From: CAYUYV01 sp964561475
Lineage (GTDB): Bacteria; Pseudomonadota; Alphaproteobacteria; JAJFIK01
Direction: 5' to 3'
Assembly (NCBI GenBank): GCA_964561475.1
Contig: CAZLPU010000005.1
Span: forward strand, 37,218 to 101,217
Length of the DNA: 64,000 nt
The notes under the pieces are model-generated. The model had not been told where the DNA came from. It saw only the letters and a program-made list of their open reading frames with translations, and did not search any database. This document shows, one piece after another, positions 7,543 to 16,166 of the stretch. The translations under genes and the position numbers were made by a program. Position 1 is the first letter of the stretch, and each line of letters opens with the position of its first letter.

Positions 7543-8979
7543 GTGACCGATATCGTCTTTGAAGACGAAAAGATGCTCATTATCGGAGCGGGTCCCATGG
7601 GCCTTGCCGCGGCCCGGGCGTTGTGGGCCCGGGAGATCCCTTATGTGCATGTGGAAGCCGACGCGGGCCCCGGCGGGATCTGGCGCCACGGGATGCGCCC
7701 GCGCACCCGGGCCACCACCCCCCGCCATCAAATGGCCTTCCCCGGGTTTCCCATGGACCCGTCCCTGCCCCTGTTTCCCCTGCCCCATCAGGTGCGCGCC
7801 TATCTGGAGCACTACGCCGCGGCCCACGGCCTGACCGATGCCATCCAGTTCGGGACCAAGGTGGTATGGGTCCGCCCGGCTGAGGACAATTTGTGGGAAG
7901 TCACCTTCGACGACGGGCGCCGAGCCCTCTACAAGGGCGTGCTTGTGTGTTCCGGTCAGGCCTGGGCCGCCCGCTGGCCCCTGATCGCGGGCACCTTCAC
8001 GGGGGATTACCTCCATGCCCGGGATTTCGCCGACCCGACCCAGCTCCGGGACAAACGGGTGCTGGTGATCGGCGGGGGCACCACCGGCTGCGATGTGGTC
8101 TGCGAGGCGGCCCGGGTTGCCCAGGCCACCACCTGGAGCCTGCGCGGTGCCAGCCACATCCTGCCCCGTTTTCTGCTGGGCCAGCCCATTCACGACTGGA
8201 TGAACCTGCCCCTGCCCCTCACGGTCCGGCGCATGCTGATCAAGAGTGTGGTGCGGGTGATCAACGGGCCCTACAGCCGTTATGGCCTGCCTGCTCCGGA
8301 GACGGATCTGTTCGACCGGGACCCGGTGATCGGCGGAGAGGTTCTGGAGCATATCTCCGCGGGCCGTGTCACGGTGAAGCGGGAAGTACGCGGGTTTGAA
8401 GGCAGTTACGCCAATTTTGAAGGGGCGGACCGGCTGGGCGGCGCCTGCGCTTTCGACGTGGTGATCTGCGCGACGGGCTACAATCTGGCCTTCCCGTTTC
8501 TGCCCGATGACCTGTGTCCGCAGATCGGCCAGGTCATGCAGCTCCAGAGCCATGCGGTGCTGCCCGGCTACCGGCACTTCTACCTGTTGGGCGGCGGGCG
8601 TCCCTGGACCGGTTTCGGCCCCATGGCCCAGCCCATGGCGGATCTGGTGGCCCAATGGATTGGCCTTCAGGACCGGCTCGACCATCCCCTCGGCCTGTGC
8701 CTTCAGGCTCTGCGCAACCGTCCGCCCCAGCGCCCGGTCTCCGATCCCCGACGCACGGCTCAGCATGTACGGGCCTGGAAGAACCGGGACTGGCTGATCC
8801 GGTTCGCCGACCACTCTTTGATCGACGGTCCGGGCGAGCCCAATGTCCCCCTGGATCCCCCGGCACATCTGCCGAGCCCGCCACCGCCCACAGATCCCGC
8901 CGGTACGGAGGAAACCTCTTCACCGGATAAAGCGCCCGCCCGCTCCTCCCACAAAGGCCGTCCCCTGAAAGTGTTCTGA
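7543..8979 (+). CDS. Flavin-containing monooxygenase (FMO/NAD(P)-binding) family protein
   Basis: A 478-residue cytosolic oxidoreductase starting at GTG 7543 behind TTGGGAG; ATG 7573 is a possible alternative. Two Rossmann motifs are visible: the FAD-binding GAGPMGLAAARAL near the N-terminus and the NADPH-binding GGGTTGCDVV. Between them lies FTGDYLHARDF, which fits the FMO-identifying sequence F-x-G-x-x-x-H. The ATGY motif (ICATGYNLAFPF) follows. This set is typical of group B flavin monooxygenases, which oxygenate soft nucleophiles or do Baeyer-Villiger reactions; the substrate is unknown. The C-terminal 50 residues are Pro/Ser/Thr-rich and probably disordered. It is followed by a small DUF6324-type gene. 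Confidence 0.88.
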   Translation: MTDIVFEDEKMLIIGAGPMGLAAARALWAREIPYVHVEADAGPGGIWRHGMRPRTRATTPRHQMAFPGFPMDPSLPLFPLPHQVRAYLEHYAAAHGLTDAIQFGTKVVWVRPAEDNLWEVTFDDGRRALYKGVLVCSGQAWAARWPLIAGTFTGDYLHARDFADPTQLRDKRVLVIGGGTTGCDVVCEAARVAQATTWSLRGASHILPRFLLGQPIHDWMNLPLPLTVRRMLIKSVVRVINGPYSRYGLPAPETDLFDRDPVIGGEVLEHISAGRVTVKREVRGFEGSYANFEGADRLGGACAFDVVICATGYNLAFPFLPDDLCPQIGQVMQLQSHAVLPGYRHFYLLGGGRPWTGFGPMAQPMADLVAQWIGLQDRLDHPLGLCLQALRNRPPQRPVSDPRRTAQHVRAWKNRDWLIRFADHSLIDGPGEPNVPLDPPAHLPSPPPPTDPAGTEETSSPDKAPARSSHKGRPLKVF

Positions 8980-9036
8980 TCGGGTACTCTCCCGGACGCA
9001 TCAGAGTGGCCTCAGACACTGGGAAGGAGTGGGACC

Positions 9037-9225
9037 ATGGGATTGAACGACCCGAGCGACATTGCCGCCGATCTGCAAATCGGCGCGACGGATCAGGGGA
9101 TGGTGCGCATTTATGTCAGTGCACCGGGGGTGGACCTGCCGATGGATTTCACCCCGGAAGAGGCCCTGGACATCGCCGAAGATCTCCAGGCTGCCGCCCA
9201 GGCCATCCAGGCGGCGCGGAAATAG
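9037..9225 (+). CDS. Small DUF6324-type protein
   Basis: A 62-residue acidic protein starting at ATG 9037 with GGGAAGGAG ideally placed. It begins MGLNDPSDIAADLQIGATDQGMV (shown in part), has a short beta-rich middle (RIYVSAPGVDLPMDF) and a C-terminal helix of PEEALDIAEDL type followed by an Ala-rich tail. I recall small alphaproteobacterial proteins of the DUF6324 family with this layout; the function is unknown. The gene ends 3 bases before the stop of the convergent LOG-like gene. Confidence 0.7.
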   Translation: MGLNDPSDIAADLQIGATDQGMVRIYVSAPGVDLPMDFTPEEALDIAEDLQAAAQAIQAARK

Positions 9226-9228
9226 CTT

Positions 9229-9918
9229 TCACAAGCCCAGAATGGTCTTGCACAGGATGAAACGGGCGCCGGGCCAGTCATCGCAGAAAATCGCGCCGGG
9301 CACCTGGGGGGCGCTGGGCAGGGACAAAACCGTCCGGTTGAATTGAAGTCCCAGGGCGATTTCCGACAGGGTGCCATAGCCCCCGGCAATGGCGATCAGG
9401 GCGAATGCGGATCGGGCGATGATGGCATTACGCGCCGGGCCCAGGCCGCTCGCCAAAGGCACCCCCACATGGCCGTTGGCCCCGCTCCAATGGTCGTCCG
9501 GCAGCAGGCCGATGGACAGTCCCCCGGCGTCTTCCACGCCCCGGCTTGCGGCTTCCATCACACCGCCTTTGCCGCCGGTGAGGACCACAAGCCCCAGCTT
9601 TGCCAGGTCATGGCCCACCTGTTCCGCGATCTGGAGGTCCCCAGGTGCTGCATCCCGGGCACCGATCACCGCAACGGGCGCACGTAACCGGTAGCCGCTG
9701 TTGCGCTGGAGCCAGACCACGGCGGTTTCCGGTGAAACCGCTTCCGCGCCCTTGCCCGCCGGCTCCCCATCCCGCCAGGTCCGGGTCATGGGATCGAACC
9801 GCTTCGGGCCCGGACGCCAGAGGCTCAGGCTGGAGCCGGGCATGAAGTAAAGCCCGGGATCCGCGAACTGGCCACCATGTCCGCCCCCCTCCGGCCGTCC
9901 CGATGATCTATGCCCCAT
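9229..9918 (-). CDS. LOG/TIGR00725-family nucleotide-binding protein
   Basis: A 229-residue protein with the lysine-decarboxylase-like Rossmann fold of the TIGR00725 group: VVLTGGKGGVMEAASRG (the GGxxGxM nucleotide-binding loop), GLLP, the segment ARNAIIARSAFALIAIAGGYGTLSE (shown as ARNAIIARSA and AGGYGTLSE in the protein), and a closing IALGLQFNRTVLSL. The related LOG enzymes split N6-substituted adenosine 5'-phosphates, but TIGR00725 members lack proven activity. I choose ATG 9918 because GGAGG lies 6 bases upstream; a GTG one codon earlier is also possible. About 65 N-terminal residues precede the fold, with a GLYFMPG...FDPMTRTW element seen in some relatives. Convergent with the DUF6324-type gene. 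Confidence 0.8.
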   Translation of the reverse strand: MGHRSSGRPEGGGHGGQFADPGLYFMPGSSLSLWRPGPKRFDPMTRTWRDGEPAGKGAEAVSPETAVVWLQRNSGYRLRAPVAVIGARDAAPGDLQIAEQVGHDLAKLGLVVLTGGKGGVMEAASRGVEDAGGLSIGLLPDDHWSGANGHVGVPLASGLGPARNAIIARSAFALIAIAGGYGTLSEIALGLQFNRTVLSLPSAPQVPGAIFCDDWPGARFILCKTILGL

Positions 9919-10282
9919 CACTCCCCTCCATCCCCATCACTCCCCTCCAGATCTTCTCAAGAGCGCCCCTGCCCTTGGGGGGTGCCGAGGCTCCCGCCCT
10001 CTTTTTGCTCGCGGTTTCTGTTTCGGTCAGCCCCGTTTTATTCAACGGTGCGTGCCATTTACGCCCATTCCATGATGACGCCCCTGGGGACATGGTATGC
10101 CCCTTGCTGCCCAGGTGGTGAGCGTAAAGTGCCCCCCTGAGACACCCGGCACCGGCATGGGCTGATCTGAACCATTAACCATGCAAGATTGGCGCCGGGC
10201 CATGTGTCATACCGGGACCGTCCCGGAATGGGGCGCCAAAGAATTCCGGCAGGGGATTGGGGCCCGGCTGAAAGGGGAAAAC
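9919..10282. other. Divergent intergenic region upstream of the histidine kinase
   Basis: This holds the promoters of the LOG-like gene (leftward) and the histidine kinase (rightward). I see no supported ORF apart from a possible 34-residue N-terminal extension of the kinase from ATG 10181, which has no ribosome site and no conservation that I recognise. No terminator or operator is evident. Confidence 0.45.
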
Positions 10283-11941
10283 GTGACCGTGCACGAACCA
10301 GACTTGGACAGATCCGGCGCCCTCGGCCCGGCCATGGCCACCCATGAGCCGGACAGTTACGCAGGCATTGCCCCGGACACATCCTCCCACGGGACGCAAC
10401 GCTCCCAGGCCGCCACAGCCGCCGGGGCGACCCCAGGCCGGCAGGCGGATCAGGACGCCGCTACACCCCTGGCCGGTTCCTGGCTTCTCGACCCGGAAAG
10501 CCAGGCCATTCTCTGGGCTGATCCCCAGGCCATCCGGTCCTGGCAGGCCGACAATCTCGGCGATCTGCTCGACGCCAGATTCAATCCCCATGATCCGATG
10601 CTCCTCGCCCTGAAAGCCCTGAGCAGGCGGATGAAACCCGGTGACAGTCTCGTGGAGGGACTGCGGCTCATGGCGGGCAACCGGCTGGGCATCCATGCGC
10701 TCTGCCGCATCAGGGCCCAGGAGATCCGGAAAGGGCGCATGGGCCTTCTGGTGGAGATGCTGGGGGCAGCACCGGATTACACCGCACCGGCCGGAGACGG
10801 AGCGCCGAGGCGGAAAGGCGCGCCCTTGAGCGCCCTGATCACCGCCATTGGGCTTCCCTTGCTCATTGTCGATTCCGCCGGGCGCATCTCGGCGGCCAAC
10901 CCAAGCGCCCAGCGGCTGTTGCGGCGGGACCAGGAGGCGCTTCAGGGACTGGCACTGGCTGAACTGGTCATGCCCGAGGACCGGGACGGGCTTTCCCGGA
11001 TTTTGGGCAACCCGGGCCCGACCGGCGGTGTGAGCACCCTTCACCTCGCGCCCTTCACCGCCGACGAACCGCCTTTGCCCGTGGAACTGCGGGGAGGACC
11101 CATTGAAGGGTCAACGCCGCCGCGTCACTGCGTCCTTGTCCGGGACCTCTCCGAGGCCCACAAGACCCAGGCCGACCTGACCGACGCGAAAGAGCAGGCC
11201 GAGGCCCAGAACCGGCGCAAGACCGATTTCATCGCCCGGGTCAGCCACGAGCTTCGCACCCCCCTGACCGCCGTCATCGGCTTTGCGGAATTGATGCTCA
11301 AGGGCGGTCTCGGGCCCGTGGGCAATCCCCGCTACGAGGCCTATGCCCGCCATGTCTTCGAAGCGGGCCACCATGCCCTTTCCCTGGTGGAGGACCTGTT
11401 GGACCTGTCCCGGATCGAGACCGGCCGCATGGTGCTGGATCCCGGACCCGTGGATGTGGCGGGGCTGATCACAAGCTGCACCACCATGGTGGAGCCCCTG
11501 GCCGCCAACAGTGCCGTGATCCTGGAGGCCGGCCCGCCGGAAGACCTGCCCCTCGTGCACGGGGATGGCCGGTCCCTGCGCCAGGTGCTGCTCAACATCC
11601 TGACCAATGGGATCCGCCACACCCCGCCCGGCGGCAAGGTCAGCGTCACCGCCCATGTCACAGCCGACGGTCAGGTTCTGGTGCGGGTCAGTGACACAGG
11701 GGACGGTATGAGCCGGGAAACCCTGGAGCAGGTTCTGTCCCTGACCGGCACCCGCCGGGACGGTCCCGACCAGGGTCCTTCCGCCGGCCCGGGGCTTGTG
11801 GAAAGCAAGGGCCTGGGTCTCGGACTGCCCCTGGCCAAGGCCCTGGCCGAAGCCAATGGGGCACAGTTGAGCTTGCGGAGTGTCCAGGGCGAGGGCACCA
11901 TTGTGGAGGTCCAGCTTCCACGGGAGGAAGCGCCGGTCTGA
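10283..11941 (+). CDS. PAS-domain sensor histidine kinase
   Basis: Counted from GTG 10283 (behind AAAGGGGA) it has 552 residues. An Ala/Gly-rich N-terminus leads to an ill-defined sensory part; a PAS domain follows at about residues 182-288 (LPLLIVDSAGRISAANPSA). The HisKA dimerisation domain has the phospho-acceptor His322 in FIARVSHELRTPLT, followed by LLDLSRIETGRM. The ATPase domain has an N-box (LNILTNGIRHTP), G1 box (VSDTGDGMS) and a G2-like GLGLGLPLAKAL. No membrane segment is present, so it is a soluble kinase of the PleC/DivJ-like class. No response regulator adjoins it. It lies just upstream of the iron genes, but nothing shows that it controls them. ATG 10181 is an alternative start. 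Confidence 0.88.
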   Translation: MTVHEPDLDRSGALGPAMATHEPDSYAGIAPDTSSHGTQRSQAATAAGATPGRQADQDAATPLAGSWLLDPESQAILWADPQAIRSWQADNLGDLLDARFNPHDPMLLALKALSRRMKPGDSLVEGLRLMAGNRLGIHALCRIRAQEIRKGRMGLLVEMLGAAPDYTAPAGDGAPRRKGAPLSALITAIGLPLLIVDSAGRISAANPSAQRLLRRDQEALQGLALAELVMPEDRDGLSRILGNPGPTGGVSTLHLAPFTADEPPLPVELRGGPIEGSTPPRHCVLVRDLSEAHKTQADLTDAKEQAEAQNRRKTDFIARVSHELRTPLTAVIGFAELMLKGGLGPVGNPRYEAYARHVFEAGHHALSLVEDLLDLSRIETGRMVLDPGPVDVAGLITSCTTMVEPLAANSAVILEAGPPEDLPLVHGDGRSLRQVLLNILTNGIRHTPPGGKVSVTAHVTADGQVLVRVSDTGDGMSRETLEQVLSLTGTRRDGPDQGPSAGPGLVESKGLGLGLPLAKALAEANGAQLSLRSVQGEGTIVEVQLPREEAPV

Positions 11942-11970
11942 TCCGATGAGGATCCGGGAGGGGCGGCACT

Positions 11971-11992
11971 AAGAATGACTTGCAAAAACAAT
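11971..11992 (+). promoter_or_regulatory. Candidate Fur/Irr-type iron box upstream of bfd
   Basis: The segment AGAATGACTTGCAAAAACAA shares the core AATGAyTTGCAAA with the site upstream of fbpA (17316-17341), which resembles a Fur box much better. It lies about 80 bases before the bfd start, a fit place for an operator. The match to a palindromic consensus is only partial. Confidence 0.4.
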
Positions 11993-12073
11993 CCATCGTG
12001 GTCAAATACATCCCACAAAGGCGAGGGCCCGCTCGGGGCAGACCTGCGCCTCGGCAGTGGGAGAACCGGACCC

Positions 12074-12262
12074 ATGTATGTTTGTATTTGCCATGCCTTG
12101 CGTGAGAAGGATGTGCGCCGGGTTGTCAATGACGGCGAGACAAGCATTGTGAAGGTGTATCAGAGCCTGGGCTGCAAGCCGCGCTGCGGAAAATGCCTGG
12201 GCATGGTGGCAGAGATTGTTGCTGCGGGAAGCCGTGACGGCACCCAGCAGGGCGGCGCCTGA
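12074..12262 (+). CDS. bfd: Bacterioferritin-associated ferredoxin (Bfd)
   Basis: A 62-residue [2Fe-2S] protein starting MYVCICHALREKDVRR. The cluster ligands of BFD-like ferredoxins are present: C4-x-C6 and, 31 residues on, C38-x-x-C41 (PRCGKC), with an additional C34. In characterised systems Bfd docks on bacterioferritin and donates electrons to reduce and release stored iron. The bfr gene lies 437 bp downstream in the same direction, the classic pairing. A 33-residue upstream extension of the frame is rejected because the family starts at M-Y-V-C. The iron-box candidate upstream suggests induction when iron is low. Confidence 0.93.
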   Translation: MYVCICHALREKDVRRVVNDGETSIVKVYQSLGCKPRCGKCLGMVAEIVAAGSRDGTQQGGA

Positions 12263-12699
12263 CCTTCAGACTCACCCCTCAAAATCCCGGCCCCGGCCAA
12301 GCCTCCGACAGGACCAAATCGCGGACCGGCAATGGTCCGGCCGGGCGGATGTCACGGCCACCAGTGCCACGGTCGGACCGGCTGATGAGCGGGGCTTGCG
12401 ACGTTCCTGGTGCAAATTACTTTCAGAGGCGGCGCCTTTGCCGCGCATTCGCAAAGAACCTCGTGTTTTCGTGGGCGGATGAGACATATCCTGCGTTGCC
12501 AAGCCACGGTATCCTGGCCTAACCATGGCGCGTTGAAGGCTGCTGGCGCCCTCGATCCCGTCCCATCCCCGCCCCTCTCAGCCTGCCGGTCAGGTCGAGG
12601 GCGAGGACACGGAAGATCCGGCCCGCAGCCCCGTCATTGTTTCCTTTGGTCAGGACCCGTCATGGGCAGCCTGCCCCTTTTCAGCAAGGACCGAGCACC
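12263..12699. other. bfd-bfr intergenic region
   Basis: A 437-bp stretch between bfd and bfr. I see no credible coding region. The middle (about 12400-12500) contains the least GC-rich part, with TGCAAATTAC and TTCGCAAAG segments that may belong to a bfr promoter or iron-dependent operator, but no symmetric box is clear. No terminator follows bfd. Confidence 0.4.
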
Positions 12700-13191
12700 A
12701 TGAAAGGCGATCCCAAAGTCATTGAGTATCTCAACCTGGCCCTGAAACAGGAGCTGACCGCCATCAACCAGTATTTCCTCCATGCCCGCATGCTGAAGGA
12801 CTGGGGCGTGATGAAGCTGGCGGACAAGGTCTATCACGAATCCATCGACGAAATGAAGCATGCGGATGTTCTCATCGAACGCATCCTGTTTCTGGACGCC
12901 CTGCCGAACCTGCAGGACCTGGACAAGCTCATGATCGGTGAGGATGTGAAGGATTGCCTGGAATGCGATCTGAAACTCGAGCAGCGCGCTCACCCGCTCT
13001 ACAAGGAAGCGGTGGAGTACTGCGAGCAGTCGAAAGATTACGTCAGCCGGGAAATCTTTGTGCGGATCCTCGAGTCCGAGGAAGAGCACATTGACTGGAT
13101 CGAGACCCAGCTTGACCTGATCGACCGCATCGGCCTTGCAAGCTACACCCAGGGTCTCATGGGCGACGCAGGCGCCAGCGAAGAAGACTGA
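12700..13191 (+). CDS. bfr: Bacterioferritin
   Basis: A 163-residue ferritin-like four-helix protein starting at ATG 12700 with AAGGA upstream. All ferroxidase ligands fall at the expected numbers: E18, E51, H54, E94, E127, H130. The haem ligand Met52 is present (DEMKHAD). It should form the 24-subunit haem-containing shell that oxidises Fe(II) and stores it as a ferric mineral. The frame runs 21 residues further upstream, but the family start MKGDPKVIEYLN fits. The next gene, the ferric permease, begins 68 bp downstream in the same direction with no visible terminator, so bfr and fbpB may share transcripts. Confidence 0.97.
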   Translation: MKGDPKVIEYLNLALKQELTAINQYFLHARMLKDWGVMKLADKVYHESIDEMKHADVLIERILFLDALPNLQDLDKLMIGEDVKDCLECDLKLEQRAHPLYKEAVEYCEQSKDYVSREIFVRILESEEEHIDWIETQLDLIDRIGLASYTQGLMGDAGASEED

Positions 13192-13258
13192 TCCTCACGG
13201 AACAGCGTCAATCTGGTCATAAGGCCAGAAACAGGGACCACATGAGGGGAGCGCCAGG

Positions 13259-15040
13259 ATGACCGACACAGCGCGCCCTTTTGGCCCCTCCCCGGATCGC
13301 GCCGGTTCCGCCAACCGGGCGGCTCCCCTCCCCGCCACCGCGCCTCGATCCGTGCCCCCAGGGGCACTCAGTGCGCGGAAGGGACAGCTTCGCTGGTTGT
13401 CCGGGGCGGCTCTGGTTCTGGGCGGGCTCATCGCCCTGCCCATTCTGGGCATTCTCGCAAGTCTGCTCGCGCCCGTTTTCGGTGTCAGTAGCGGTCCCGA
13501 CGGGGCATGGCCCCATGTCCGGGACACGCTTCTTGGGGAAATGGCCCTCAACTCCCTCTTGCTGGCTCTGGGCACCGGAACCGGTGTCACGGTCATCGGC
13601 GTCGGTACCGCATGGCTCGTCACCATGTGCGCCTTTCCAGGACGGCGGCTGTTTGAATGGGCCCTTGTCCTGCCCCTGGCGGTTCCGGCCTATGTGCTCG
13701 CCTATATGTACACGGATTTTCTGCACCACCCGGGAGCGGTCCAGACGGCTTTGCGGGCGGTCACCGGCTGGGGACCCCGGGACTATTGGTTCCCGGAAAT
13801 CCGTTCCCGGGAAGGGGCCATCCTGATTTTCAGCGCCGCATTCTATCCTTACGTCTATCTCCTGACCCGGGCGGCCTTTCTCCACCAGTCTGTGTCGATC
13901 CTGGAAGCCAGCCGGTCGCTCGGTGCCACGCCGTGGGCAAGTTTCACCCGGGTGGCCCTGCCCATGGCCCGGCCGGCGATCGTGGCGGGTCTGGCCCTGG
14001 CGCTGATGGAAACCCTTGCGGATTTCGGAGCCGTGGCCCATTTCGGCGTGCCGACCCTCACCACGGGAATCGACCGGGTCTGGGTGTCCATGGGGGACCG
14101 GCTTCTGGCGGTTCAACTCTCGGCGGCCCTGCTGAGCGTGATGATCCTGCTTCTGGTGCTGGAGCGGCGTAACCGGGGCAAGGCCCGGTATGACGACACA
14201 AGAGGGCGCTACACCACCCTGTCCCGCTACCGCCTCTCTCCCCTCGCCCAGGCGGGGGCCTTCACCGCATGTGCCCTGCCGGTGGCCATCGGGTTTGTAA
14301 TCCCGCTGTGCCTGTTGATCTCGCTCAATGCGACGGCGGGCCATGACCTGTTTGCCCCCCGCTATCTCACCCTGACCTGGAACACCATGACCCTGGCGGG
14401 CCTGAGCGCGGTGATCACCACCGGGGTCGCGCTGATCCTGGCCTATGCACGGCGGCTGCAAGGGGGCCCGATCGGCACATGGACCGGACGGCTGGCCGGT
14501 CTGGGTTACGCGCTTCCGGGCACGGTGATCGCGGTGGGCATCCTCTGGCCCCTGGCCACCTTCGACAATGCCATTGATGCGGCTTTCCGGGACCTGTTCG
14601 GCGTCTCGACGGGACTGGTGCTGACCGGGAGCATCGCCGCCCTGCTTTATGCCTATACGGTCCGTTTCCTGACCATTCCGCTCCAGTCCGTGGAGGCGGG
14701 GTTGACCCAGATCACCCCCAATATGGAAGCCGCCGCCCGGACCCTGGGGGCGCGCCCCGGGGAAACCCTCCGGCGTGTTCATGTACCCATTCTGAGCACG
14801 GGACTGCTCACCGCCGCGATGATCACATTCGTTGAGGTGATGAAGGAGCTTCCGGCCACGAAAATCCTGCGGCCCTTCGATTTCGACACGCTCGCCACCC
14901 AGGCCTACCGGTTCGCCTCCGACGAACGGCTGGCGGAAGCCTCCACGGCGTGCCTGGTGATTGTCGCCGCCGGCATCGGCCCGGTGATCATCCTGTCCCG
15001 GACCATTGCCCGGTCCCGTCCCGGCGCAACCATCATCTGA
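13259..15040 (+). CDS. fbpB: Ferric iron ABC transporter permease, fused two-domain (FbpB/AfuB type)
   Basis: A 593-residue inner-membrane protein starting at ATG 13259 with GAGGGGAG upstream. It has about twelve hydrophobic segments arranged as two BPD-type permease domains, each with its EAA loop: EASRSLGATPWASFTRVALP in the first half and EAARTLGARPGETLRRVHVP (with an extra Ala before) in the second. The domain fusion, and VMKELPATKILRPFDFDTLA near the C-terminus, are hallmarks of the FbpB/SfuB ferric transporters. It would move Fe(III) from the periplasm with FbpA and an FbpC ATPase. FbpA is encoded nearby on the other strand; no FbpC gene is in the window. Confidence 0.93.
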   Translation: MTDTARPFGPSPDRAGSANRAAPLPATAPRSVPPGALSARKGQLRWLSGAALVLGGLIALPILGILASLLAPVFGVSSGPDGAWPHVRDTLLGEMALNSLLLALGTGTGVTVIGVGTAWLVTMCAFPGRRLFEWALVLPLAVPAYVLAYMYTDFLHHPGAVQTALRAVTGWGPRDYWFPEIRSREGAILIFSAAFYPYVYLLTRAAFLHQSVSILEASRSLGATPWASFTRVALPMARPAIVAGLALALMETLADFGAVAHFGVPTLTTGIDRVWVSMGDRLLAVQLSAALLSVMILLLVLERRNRGKARYDDTRGRYTTLSRYRLSPLAQAGAFTACALPVAIGFVIPLCLLISLNATAGHDLFAPRYLTLTWNTMTLAGLSAVITTGVALILAYARRLQGGPIGTWTGRLAGLGYALPGTVIAVGILWPLATFDNAIDAAFRDLFGVSTGLVLTGSIAALLYAYTVRFLTIPLQSVEAGLTQITPNMEAAARTLGARPGETLRRVHVPILSTGLLTAAMITFVEVMKELPATKILRPFDFDTLATQAYRFASDERLAEASTACLVIVAAGIGPVIILSRTIARSRPGATII

Positions 15041-15067
15041 GGCTGATCGCCTACCTTATGATCAGGT

Positions 15068-15961
15068 TCAATCCGCCGGTTGAAAGACAATGATGATATC
15101 CGACTGGGCCATCAGCTTGTGCCGTTCGACGGCGGTTTCCTGGGTTTCCCCGTCCTTGTCCCGGTATTTGAGTTGGATGGTCTGTTCCACCGGCTCCCTG
15201 GTCTCGCCATGCTCCGAAGTCTGCTTTTTCACTTTCGGATCCAGATAGAGAATGACGCCCCCTTGATGGCGGGGAAAGGAGCGGACCGTTGCCCCGTCCA
15301 CCAGAACATGGGCCCAATCGTCACTGGAATGGAGGGGCGGAAACTTGGACGGGGGCATCTCGATGCGCACTTTGGCCATGGTGCGCTGCTGCTGTTTGAC
15401 GAAAGCGCGGCCTTCGGACGGTTTGCGCAGATTCACTGCACTGAAAATCCGGTAGACCGCATCATTGCCTCCGGCCAGCACCAGCCCTGTCAGCAGGAAG
15501 CCCAGGCCGGTCGGGAAGGTGCCATCGGGGAAGGGTTCCCCGAAGCCTTCCATCACACTGGCCAGAATGTTGATCTCGACCACATTGGTCACCACAAGGG
15601 CCGAGATGATGATGAAGGGGGTCTTGAAGGCCTGTCCTTCCAGGAAGGCGGCAAAACGGCGGGAATTGAACAGGGTGGTGTAGGCCTGCTCCAGGATCAG
15701 GGTGATCAGGGCAAGCATCAAAAGATCGTCGATCAGTTGCTCATATTTGCCGTGATGATCCTCATCGCCGGGATTTTTAGTGCGCTGATCACCGGCCGCA
15801 TCCGTCGCCTGCCCTGTTTCAGCAGAGGACGGAGCACCGCCGTTATCGCCTGGCTGAGCGCTCTGCCCACCGTCACCCTGGGCAAAAGCATCGACACTTT
15901 CGCCGGTCACCCCTGCCAGGAGCAGAACCAGCAGAAAGAAAACACGCGTCAGTCCAACCAT
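15068..15961 (-). CDS. Membrane protein of unknown function with signal peptide
   Basis: A 297-residue protein starting at ATG 15961, seven bases behind GGAGG; an ATG seven codons upstream is less well placed. An N-terminal signal peptide (VFFLLVLLLAGVTG) is followed by a Gly/Gln/Asp-rich, probably disordered stretch to about residue 75, then three hydrophobic segments (LLMLALITLIL; FIIISALVVTNVVEINIL; LGFLLTGLVLAGG) and a soluble C-terminal half of alternating beta strands with many charged residues. I do not recognise a family. It lies convergent to fbpB with a 27-bp gap and between the two iron-transport genes, but nothing in it points to iron. Confidence 0.75.
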   Translation of the reverse strand: MVGLTRVFFLLVLLLAGVTGESVDAFAQGDGGQSAQPGDNGGAPSSAETGQATDAAGDQRTKNPGDEDHHGKYEQLIDDLLMLALITLILEQAYTTLFNSRRFAAFLEGQAFKTPFIIISALVVTNVVEINILASVMEGFGEPFPDGTFPTGLGFLLTGLVLAGGNDAVYRIFSAVNLRKPSEGRAFVKQQQRTMAKVRIEMPPSKFPPLHSSDDWAHVLVDGATVRSFPRHQGGVILYLDPKVKKQTSEHGETREPVEQTIQLKYRDKDGETQETAVERHKLMAQSDIIIVFQPAD

Positions 15962-16166
15962 GACCACCTCCGCCGGTTTCAATGCCTGACTTGATGAACA
16001 TCAAGCTATAGGCCCGGCACGGAAGTCTGCCAAGACGGCGGCCCCGGCGCATAAGAGGTTGGTCTTATTGAGTACTGATCCGCGTCCCTGCCCTCTTTGC
16101 GGCGGGAACGCGGACACTTCCGGGAGGAGGCCGGGCCAATCGATGAGGCCCGGCCGCAGGCTGGTT

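Noticed and set aside
9922..10140. Short plus-strand frames after the LOG-like gene
   Set aside because: No ribosome site, no conservation, and mixed-frame overlap with a divergent promoter region.
13217..14782. A 521-codon minus-strand frame opposite fbpB
   Set aside because: Composition-driven shadow rich in Gly, Gln, Arg and His; fbpB is clearly real.
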